Source: Pseudomonas frederiksbergensis (lineage in GTDB: Bacteria > Pseudomonadota > Gammaproteobacteria > Pseudomonadales > Pseudomonadaceae). From it: a stretch of 36,678 nucleotides of DNA. The translations under genes were made by a program, and so were the position numbers. Location of the stretch: positions 1 through 36,678 of the forward strand of contig NZ_MOBM01000014.1 of the NCBI RefSeq assembly GCF_003732275.1. Reading direction: 5' to 3'. The notes under the pieces are model-generated. The model made no database searches. It worked only from the letters and a program-made list of their open reading frames with translations, and was not told the origin of the DNA. Below, piece after piece: positions 30,721 through 36,678 of the stretch. Numbering within the stretch: the first letter of the stretch is position 1; each line of letters starts with the position of its first letter.

Positions 30721-33700
30721 GCGCTGGGCTGGAAGCCTACTACCAGGAGCGGTTTAACTCCGATCCGTACAGCCTGCTTGATTTCTTTGACGCTGATATT
30801 TCCGCAGCCGCGGCTGACGCGTTCGTCAACTGGTCATCGGTGCGCGGCCTGGTTCGTCTCAACGGCGAACGCTTCAAGGCCTACTCAAAAGCGAAGATCC
30901 TCACCACCGACAGCCGCTACGACGGCAAGGTCATGGTATGGGGCGAGCTCAAGAAAACCGACCCCAAGCCCGCGACCGATACACGCCCTGCACTGGCGGC
31001 GATCGAATACCCGGCCCTGACGTTCAGCAACAACGCCGCGTCGCCTTCGTACTGGTCTGGCTTCACAGCCCTACTCGATCTGTACCAGCGCGAAAAAGGG
31101 ATCGATACCAGCGAGCGCGACCGCGAGTTTTTGGCGAAACAAGAAGCCAAACGCCTCGAGCGTGAGGCCCGCCAGGCCGCTGAGGAAGCGGCGCAACGCA
31201 TCCGCGAGGAGCGTATCCAGGGCGAATTTTCTGCCTACAAAAATGCCTGGCTGACCGGCGAGCGCGGGGAATTCGAATACGAGGGCACTCGCAAAGACCG
31301 CACCACCTTCATTGCTCGCGGCTTTGTCGAGGTGATCGGCGACGAGGACGGTAGCGCGCCTTACCTGCAGAAAAAGCAGATCGGCGCCATCGCGTCACGC
31401 TTCAAAATGAAGCGTATGCGTGACAGTCACGGTGTTTTCACGGCCGTTCCGTTGCTCAATATCCACGGCCAATTCCTCGGCCTGCAGCGCCTGTACGACG
31501 ACAAAAAGCTGCAGGGCACGGGCGTCAAGATGGACGGTGCCCACTGCATTTTCGGCGATATCGAAACCGCCGAGATCCGGATCTCGGTCGAAGGCTTCGC
31601 GACTGGCGCCAGCGTTTACCTAGCCGAGCTCGAGGCCGGCCGCAACATCGCCGTGGTCGTCGCGTTCAACGTCGACAACCTGGTCAAGGTACTGCGCATC
31701 TACGACAAGTTTTACCCGGGCTGGCGTTTCCTCAACGCCGCCGACAATGACCAATGGAAAGACGCCGGCAACGCCGGCATGCTCGCTGCGCTGGAGATTC
31801 ACCGCGACCTGCAGCACGTCGCCACCGTTCCGACTTTCGAATCAATGAGCCTCGACGAGGTGGCCAAGGCCAGGGAAACCGGCAAAGGCCCCACGGACTG
31901 GAACGACTACCACTGTCGCTACGGGCTGAAGTCGACCGCCAAGGCGCTGCACGCACGCGACAGCATGCACCGGGCCGAAAAGGACTGGTTTAGCTACTGC
32001 CTGCAGCGCCTGGCTCACAGCGGCGGCAAGGATCGGGTAGAGAAAGCGGCCAAGATGGCGGTTAACGCCGGCCTGCTCCTGGTGCCGATCAAATACAGCG
32101 TCGACGAGGTCGTCGGCCGTGTGATCGAGAACCTGCACCCAAGCACCCCCGTTGCCCTGCACGCGAAAATGCGCAGTCTGGCGCACTGGATCTGCCGCCA
32201 GAAGGTCAATCAGGCCCAGCAACTACGCGGCTTTTCGGTCAAGGCGCTGGCAAACCCGAACGTTCGTTACATGAAAATCGAAGGCGTGCGCGCCGAGCAC
32301 GGCGGCATTGAGCTGCCGGCGCACATGGCTGACCTGGTCGAAAGCCTCGAGGGTGTGATCGTTGTCCGCGCTCCGATGGGGTCGGGCAAAACCGAGAAGC
32401 TGATCGCGCCGCTGATGAAAGCCTCGACGAAAGCCGCCTATATCGCGCACCGGATCTCGCTCCTGGAAGACGCCGCCGCTCGCCTCAACGTCGAGCACTA
32501 TCAGCTGGTTACCGCCCGCCAGATGCCGTGGGTGTCGCACATGGCCTGCTGCGTCAACAGCCTGACCGCACCGAAGTTCTACAACGCCGAGGAGCGCAGC
32601 TGGTTCACTACCCTTGAAACGCTCTGCATCGACGAGGCCTCCCAGGTGATCCGCCACACCACGACCGGCCCAGTTGAGGGGCGTGTGCGCGTGCTCGACT
32701 CTCTGATCGAGGCCGTCGCGGCCGCAAAACGCGTCCTGCTCTGCGACGCCGACGCCAACGACGGTGTAATCGAATTTTGCGAGATTGCACGCCCTGGTGA
32801 AGTCATCACCGTTCTGGATATCGTCGGCACGACCGACCATATCCGGGTTGACCACGGCGACGACGAGACGGTCTGGCAACTGGCGATCGATCAGATCTGC
32901 GCCGGCCGGCGCGTGCTGGTCGCCAACGACTCGGCCGAATCGGCCAAGAAAATGGCCGCTCTGATCGAGGCCAAGGTCAGCGAGGAGGAGATCGCACCGG
33001 TTCGCATGCTCCTGGTTCACGCCGACAGCAAGGCCGACCCCGACGTCGAGGAGTTTTTGCGCAACCCGAACGAGGAGGCACTCAAGTACGACGTGCTGAT
33101 CTACTCGCCGGCTATCAGCTCCGGCGTATCCATGACGACGCCCCATTTCGAACACCATTTCGGCCTGTTCAGCGGGAACACTGTCGGCCCGTCCGACGCT
33201 GTCCAGATGTTGCGCCGCGACCGTACCGCCCGACATTACGTCGTAGGCATTGGCCACACCTCCGGCCAGCGTGAAACCGACCCTGAGTCGCTTTATCGGG
33301 GCTTATTGGTCGCCGAGGATCTGGTCTGCCAGTTCCAGGAGACGCCCGAAGAATTCCGCCTGACCCGCAAAAAGACCGCTTTCGACAAAATCTGGCTGTC
33401 GACCGTCACCTCTGAGAACAAGGCGCGCAACAGCTTTGCGAACAACCTGCTGCTGATGCTCTCCGGCGAGGGTTACCAGGTGCAGCGCTTGGCGATCGAT
33501 CCTCAGACCATTGACGACCTGACCGACATTTCGCGCAAAAACCGCAAGTTCGCGGGCGAACTGGTGTTTGCCAAGCGTATGGATCTGATCGACAGCGTCG
33601 AGACACCGACCGAGGAGGCTTTCCTCAAGCTCAATCGTCAAGAAGTCCGCAGCGAGGCGGAAAGCGCCCAGGTCGATCGCTATCACATCGAGCACCAGCT

Positions 33701-34565
33701 CGGCGTTGACGAGATCCGCGCCGACGACGTCGCGTTCTATGACAATCGGGGGATTGCCAAGGTCGTGCAGCTCGAGCTGCTGCAGGCTGACGAATCTCAG
33801 GCGAAGGCCTACGACTTGGCCCAACGCAAGGCGCGGGTAGTCATCACTCAACACCGCTTCAAAACCCCAGCGCACGCGCTGCTGAAACAGATTTTCGAAA
33901 TCCTCACCCTGGATCGTCATTCGGGAACTGGTGAATTCAACAGCCTGCAGTGTCGCCAGGTGCTGGAGCTGCTCAAGCGCGATCAGGCAACGCTAGATCT
34001 GTACAACGCGCTGAAGCTCGGCCGACCAGTCGCAAGCCTCAACGCGAAGGTCTGCGCAACTACGGTCGTAAAGTCGATCCTCGAGCGCCTCGGACTGGTC
34101 ACGAAAAAGCGTAAGACGAACGGGCAGGTTCTTTTTGGCCTCAACATGGATAATTGGGCGTTCGTTATGGGCTACGTACAGCGCCGTGCAGCCAAAAACG
34201 TCCATTCCCTGACCACCCATGACCACGAAACCACGCACCAGCCCCTGCTGGCCCCTGAGGAGCTCGCAGAAGCCCCCAAAGCGCAGCACGCCCCGATTAC
34301 AGCGGGCGCGACGGGCAGTGACACTTTGCAGGTAGAGGGTGTAAGCACAGTTGAAAAGTATCCCTTGGAAGTAGCAGAACGAGTATTCGCTTTTGCTTCG
34401 CTTTGCGAGCTCCCCCCCGGCACGCCAGTTGTGCAGCTGGTGGGGGCGATCGATCCGAGGGTCGTGCGTCGGATGGCGAACCCAGGGGAGGAATTCAGCA
34501 CTCTGAAATGGATGCTCGGATATGCGGCGAAGCTACTTCGACCACAGGCGCGTTATACTGTTTAG
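30702..34565 (+). CDS. repA: Replication protein, N15 RepA-like primase-helicase
   Basis: A 1287-residue multifunctional initiator, close in length and layout to RepA of N15 (about 1320). A TOPRIM-type primase region shows VEGFAT around Glu297, VAFNVDN with Asp325, and NAADNDQW with Asp348/Asp350. A superfamily 2-type helicase follows with Walker A APMGSGKT at 557-564 and a DEAS box at 644-647 (CIDEASQV), then LLCDADAND, as in herpes origin-binding-type helicases. The C-terminal third is helical and polar with a variable end. A charged coiled coil lies around 140-180. AAGGG precedes ATG 30702. Such proteins suffice to start bidirectional theta replication of hairpin plasmids; in N15 the origin lies inside the gene, which may hold here too. 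Confidence 0.92.
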   Translation: MTNVQKGAGLEAYYQERFNSDPYSLLDFFDADISAAAADAFVNWSSVRGLVRLNGERFKAYSKAKILTTDSRYDGKVMVWGELKKTDPKPATDTRPALAAIEYPALTFSNNAASPSYWSGFTALLDLYQREKGIDTSERDREFLAKQEAKRLEREARQAAEEAAQRIREERIQGEFSAYKNAWLTGERGEFEYEGTRKDRTTFIARGFVEVIGDEDGSAPYLQKKQIGAIASRFKMKRMRDSHGVFTAVPLLNIHGQFLGLQRLYDDKKLQGTGVKMDGAHCIFGDIETAEIRISVEGFATGASVYLAELEAGRNIAVVVAFNVDNLVKVLRIYDKFYPGWRFLNAADNDQWKDAGNAGMLAALEIHRDLQHVATVPTFESMSLDEVAKARETGKGPTDWNDYHCRYGLKSTAKALHARDSMHRAEKDWFSYCLQRLAHSGGKDRVEKAAKMAVNAGLLLVPIKYSVDEVVGRVIENLHPSTPVALHAKMRSLAHWICRQKVNQAQQLRGFSVKALANPNVRYMKIEGVRAEHGGIELPAHMADLVESLEGVIVVRAPMGSGKTEKLIAPLMKASTKAAYIAHRISLLEDAAARLNVEHYQLVTARQMPWVSHMACCVNSLTAPKFYNAEERSWFTTLETLCIDEASQVIRHTTTGPVEGRVRVLDSLIEAVAAAKRVLLCDADANDGVIEFCEIARPGEVITVLDIVGTTDHIRVDHGDDETVWQLAIDQICAGRRVLVANDSAESAKKMAALIEAKVSEEEIAPVRMLLVHADSKADPDVEEFLRNPNEEALKYDVLIYSPAISSGVSMTTPHFEHHFGLFSGNTVGPSDAVQMLRRDRTARHYVVGIGHTSGQRETDPESLYRGLLVAEDLVCQFQETPEEFRLTRKKTAFDKIWLSTVTSENKARNSFANNLLLMLSGEGYQVQRLAIDPQTIDDLTDISRKNRKFAGELVFAKRMDLIDSVETPTEEAFLKLNRQEVRSEAESAQVDRYHIEHQLGVDEIRADDVAFYDNRGIAKVVQLELLQADESQAKAYDLAQRKARVVITQHRFKTPAHALLKQIFEILTLDRHSGTGEFNSLQCRQVLELLKRDQATLDLYNALKLGRPVASLNAKVCATTVVKSILERLGLVTKKRKTNGQVLFGLNMDNWAFVMGYVQRRAAKNVHSLTTHDHETTHQPLLAPEELAEAPKAQHAPITAGATGSDTLQVEGVSTVEKYPLEVAERVFAFASLCELPPGTPVVQLVGAIDPRVVRRMANPGEEFSTLKWMLGYAAKLLRPQARYTV

Positions 34566-34618
34566 ATAGACAGTGATGGCAATTACACATCGATAGGAAC
34601 AAAGGGGAGGGATTCACC

Positions 34619-34891
34619 TTGCAGTGCCAAGAAAAAATGGACAGAGCGTCCGCTAAACTGAGCCGCGCCAAATCGGCGCTCAGCATGGCCACGAAGGCCG
34701 GAATGGAAGCAACTAGAGGGGAGCTGCTCGACATGATCGCGACAGCGCTCGAGCAGATAGAGGAGGCTGATACAGAGCTCAGAGGCGGGGAAAATCAGGA
34801 CGTTCTGCCGGGACGCTTGATCCCGGCAGAAGATTTGACGCCATGTCAGGCAGTGGTTTTACCGCTCGCGGCTTCGAACAAAGCCCTTTGA
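34619..34891 (+). CDS. Small coiled-coil protein after rep
   Basis: A 90-residue protein starting at TTG 34619, with GGGGAGGG eight bases upstream; an ATG at 34637 lacks a site. Residues 5-55 form a helical, heptad-like segment (KMDRASAKLSRAKSALSMATK, MIATALEQIEEADTEL). The C-terminal part is less ordered. It is converging on, and overlaps by 46 bases, the 3' end of the protelomerase gene, and it contains the 11-bp hairpin at 34803-34831. Not recognised; possibly a replication accessory or copy-control protein. Confidence 0.55.
   Translation: MQCQEKMDRASAKLSRAKSALSMATKAGMEATRGELLDMIATALEQIEEADTELRGGENQDVLPGRLIPAEDLTPCQAVVLPLAASNKAL
34803..34831. terminator. Perfect 11-bp hairpin at the rep/protelomerase junction
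   Basis: TTCTGCCGGGA pairs perfectly with TCCCGGCAGAA around CGCTTGA. It lies 15 bases after the protelomerase stop and inside the convergent small gene. No good T-run follows on either strand, so it may be an imperfect terminator or a protein site. Confidence 0.55.
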
Positions 34892-36447
34892 GCCTCTTCT
34901 CTGCTGTCACCCTCTGCTCTGGCGATCTCGACGCCATTTAGCTTGGCCACAGCAACGAAACGACCCTCCGAGATCTCGAGCACCGAGACTCTCGGTCTAG
35001 CATTCGCCACCTCTGCCGGAACAGCCGGCGCAACCGCTCGAGCAGGGCGGTTCGGGGTGGCAAGGGCCTCGCTGGCCATCGACAGATAATCCTTGATCGC
35101 CTGGCGGTGACTGCCCACGTTAACCGAGATCGCTTTCTGCGAGATCAGGACATCAGGCGCTGCAGCTACAGCCTTTTTCACCCATTCATGAATGCGCTGC
35201 GAAGCGACACCGCCAGCGGCTTGCTCGTCGAGCGCCTCGAGCGCCTCGAGGCGGCTGGCGTACTTGCTCACCGGCTCGGCCGGCGCTTCGTTGGTATAGG
35301 TGATCTTGAAGGCCTTGTAGCTTTCCTGAGTGTCCATGTCCTCATGGCCCAACATTTCGCGCCAGAACACCGTTTCGTTAACTGTTTTCCAGCGAGCGTC
35401 TCGCGTGAAATGGGTCTCGAAAACGATTCGAGCCCATATGGCGCGGCTGTCTTTGAATACCCAACCCTCGCCGCCAAACACACGCTTGGCCGTGGTGTTT
35501 AGGGTTTTTGCGACGCGGCGATTGATTTCGGTGTTGTCCAGGTGCTGCAGCTCGAGCACCTCGGGCAATGCCCGCAACCGTTCGACGGCCGCGAGCACCT
35601 GGTCGGCGGGGATCAGGCTATAGATTCGATAGCTCGAGCTGTAGTCGACGCCGCCGCGGCGCTTGGCTTGGCCGCTAAATTCGAGCTCAAACTCGCCGAC
35701 TTTTTTGAAGCGACCGAGCGCCAGAACCTCAACCTCACGGCGCCCGGTAACCATCGCAAGCCCAAGCGCCAGCGCCGAGAACCGCTGCACAGGCAAGCCA
35801 TCACCACCGATCTCGGCGTGGGTCAGCAGCCCGTTTGCGGTATCAATGAACTGGTAATAGTTGACCTCGATCGTGTTGGTTGCGCGCTTCTCAAGCGTGG
35901 CGGCGGCCTGAGTTGCAAGCTCTACTTTTGTCGCTGCAGGCAGCACCAGGTGCCGCATTACTTCGTGGTCGAGTTTCATCGCCTGGATGGCGTCATAAGC
36001 ATCTAGGTCGCGATCCTGGCGAACTTGATTCAGCAGCTCACGGTGTGCAAGGCGTAGCTCTGTGATGTTTTGCATTTCGGCCAGCGCGTGCAGCTGCTCG
36101 GCGTAGCGTGGGTAATGCTTTGCCAAGCGCCGAGCGGACTCCTCAAGCCCGTGATGGCGCCAGTTCTGCGCAGTGACAGCCTTGCGAACGAGGGTCAAAT
36201 ATCGGCGATAGGTCGACGCCTTCAATTTGTCATCTTCGTTGCGACGCTTGTCCTCATACAGGCGCTTTTTAAGGCTCTCAGCCACTCGCGTTATCCGCTG
36301 AGTTTTCTTGCTGCGCGACATATGAGGGTCTGAGTCGATCTGCTGAATATCGGCGATCAGCTTGTCGATCAAAGGGGGAAGATCGATTTTCTGGCGAGTG
36401 GCCCCGCCGTAATTGCCAAAGCTTTCGCGCTCCTGGTCTGGCTGCAT
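34846..36447 (-). CDS. telN: Protelomerase (hairpin telomere resolvase)
   Basis: A 533-residue TelN-family enzyme that cuts replicated telomere junctions and reseals them as covalently closed hairpins through a 3'-phosphotyrosine. The catalytic set of the family is complete: Arg in VTGRREVEVL (about 236), Lys in FSGQAKRRGG (262), Arg in FKDSRAIWAR (335), His in MLGHEDMDTQ (368) and Tyr in ESYKAF (377). An N-terminal helical muzzle (about 20-200) and a C-terminal DNA-binding domain (about 410-533, with RQAIKDYLS) are also present; length is between TelK (640) and TelA (442). ATG 36447 is chosen because AAAGGTG lies five bases upstream. An in-frame ATG at 36489 would start inside a terminal repeat. 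Confidence 0.93.
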   Translation of the reverse strand: MQPDQERESFGNYGGATRQKIDLPPLIDKLIADIQQIDSDPHMSRSKKTQRITRVAESLKKRLYEDKRRNEDDKLKASTYRRYLTLVRKAVTAQNWRHHGLEESARRLAKHYPRYAEQLHALAEMQNITELRLAHRELLNQVRQDRDLDAYDAIQAMKLDHEVMRHLVLPAATKVELATQAAATLEKRATNTIEVNYYQFIDTANGLLTHAEIGGDGLPVQRFSALALGLAMVTGRREVEVLALGRFKKVGEFELEFSGQAKRRGGVDYSSSYRIYSLIPADQVLAAVERLRALPEVLELQHLDNTEINRRVAKTLNTTAKRVFGGEGWVFKDSRAIWARIVFETHFTRDARWKTVNETVFWREMLGHEDMDTQESYKAFKITYTNEAPAEPVSKYASRLEALEALDEQAAGGVASQRIHEWVKKAVAAAPDVLISQKAISVNVGSHRQAIKDYLSMASEALATPNRPARAVAPAVPAEVANARPRVSVLEISEGRFVAVAKLNGVEIARAEGDSREEAQRALFEAASGKTTA

Positions 36448-36476
36448 TTCATCACCTTTCATCAGTTCGTCGCCCA

Positions 36477-36660
36477 TATATACACCCATTGCCCTAAGGA
36501 AGAATAGAAGGTCGCCAGCTATACACCCATAGCCCGCAAACCGATATCAGCAAATATACACCCATTGCCCGCCATTGCATACACCCATTGCCCGCATCAA
36601 TGTACACCCATTGCCCAATCCCCGCCGCTATACACCCATTGCCCAATATACACGCATAGC
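36477..36660 (+). repeat. Array of 14-bp direct repeats upstream of the protelomerase
   Basis: Exact copies of TACACCCATTGCCC start at 36481, 36557, 36580, 36603 and 36631; a one-base variant starts at 36522 and a degenerate 12-base one at 36649. All have the same orientation, most preceded by A/T-rich TATA. Start-to-start spacing is 41, 35, 23, 23, 28 and 18 bases. The array covers the whole region upstream of the protelomerase and continues as one copy at the left end (5-18). It may be an iteron-type binding array for the protelomerase, Rep or a regulator. The word TGCCC-AT-TATAC also occurs in the N15 telomere site, which makes telomere binding plausible. Confidence 0.85.
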
Positions 36661-36678
36661 ATAGCTCTATATTGGGCA
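36640..36678. repeat. Terminal inverted repeat, candidate telomere site or half-site
   Basis: TGCCCAATATA (36640-36650) and TATATTGGGCA (36668-36678) are perfect 11-bp inverted repeats around a 17-base core that is not itself palindromic. The right arm ends exactly at the window end. The outer arms resemble the flanks of the N15 resolution site (TGCCCATTATAC), and the element adjoins the protelomerase gene. The non-palindromic core argues that it may be only part of the true site, or that bases were lost at the assembly end. Confidence 0.55.

Noticed and set aside
32223..33257. 344-codon open frame opposite rep
   Set aside because: Runs antisense through the helicase domain with no start signal. 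High GC content explains its length.
36448..36489. Protelomerase start at 36489
   Set aside because: It begins inside a terminal repeat without a ribosome site, whereas 36447 has AAAGGTG in the right place.
36477..36660. CRISPR array
   Set aside because: Repeats are only 14 bases, spacing is uneven (18-41 bases) and there are no cas genes, so this is an iteron-like array instead.

Overview
The window looks like a complete or near-complete temperate phage that lives as a linear plasmid with hairpin ends (a telomere phage, or phage-plasmid, in the style of N15). Three things carry this reading: a tyrosine-recombinase-like protelomerase at the right end, a 1287-residue primase-helicase replication protein of the N15 RepA type next to it, and a ParA partition operon at the left end. 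The virion genes are a lambda-type head (Nu1/GpA terminase, GpB portal) joined to a P2-type contractile tail. That combination is known from the VHML / VP882 / phiHAP-1 group. The DNA is GC-rich and the genes look gammaproteobacterial; a Pseudomonas-like or Halomonas-like host is my guess, and nothing in the window proves it.

Layout. 1-350: left end with one copy of a 14-bp direct repeat and several hairpins. 351-3006 (+): parA and a small probable DNA-binding partner, then a translationally coupled row of small accessory genes, including a secreted protein with five DxDxDG calcium-type repeats. 3066-23765 (-): one long late block. Read in its own direction it runs terS, terL, adaptor, portal, fused protease-capsid, head-tail and tail-completion genes, then baseplate V-W-J-I, tail fibre and its assembly protein, sheath, tube, E/E' (with a -1 frameshift site), tape measure, U, X, D. 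23766-24008: non-coding, the expected place for cos. 24009-25811 (-): Gp49-like gene, Rz/Rz1 spanins, SAR-type endolysin, holin. 26008-29585 (-): early and regulatory genes, with two zinc-ribbon proteins and a putative Q-like antiterminator. 29733-30398 (+): CI/LexA-type repressor with a matching operator on each side. 30702-34565 (+): rep. 34619-34891 (+): small coiled-coil protein. 34846-36447 (-): protelomerase. 36477-36678: array of direct repeats ending in an inverted repeat.

How it works together. As a prophage the element would replicate through Rep, have its replicated ends resolved by the protelomerase at a site in the terminal repeat region, and be kept by ParA and its partner. The repressor would silence the leftward early genes, including the Q-like and DksA-like regulators. 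On induction the late block and the lysis cassette are expressed. A shared motif (exact 11-mer ACAAAGGTACA plus relatives) lies upstream of par, terS and the lysis genes, with a relative before rep. It may be a common operator or a dispersed centromere, and it is the most interesting unexplained signal along with the terminal repeat array.
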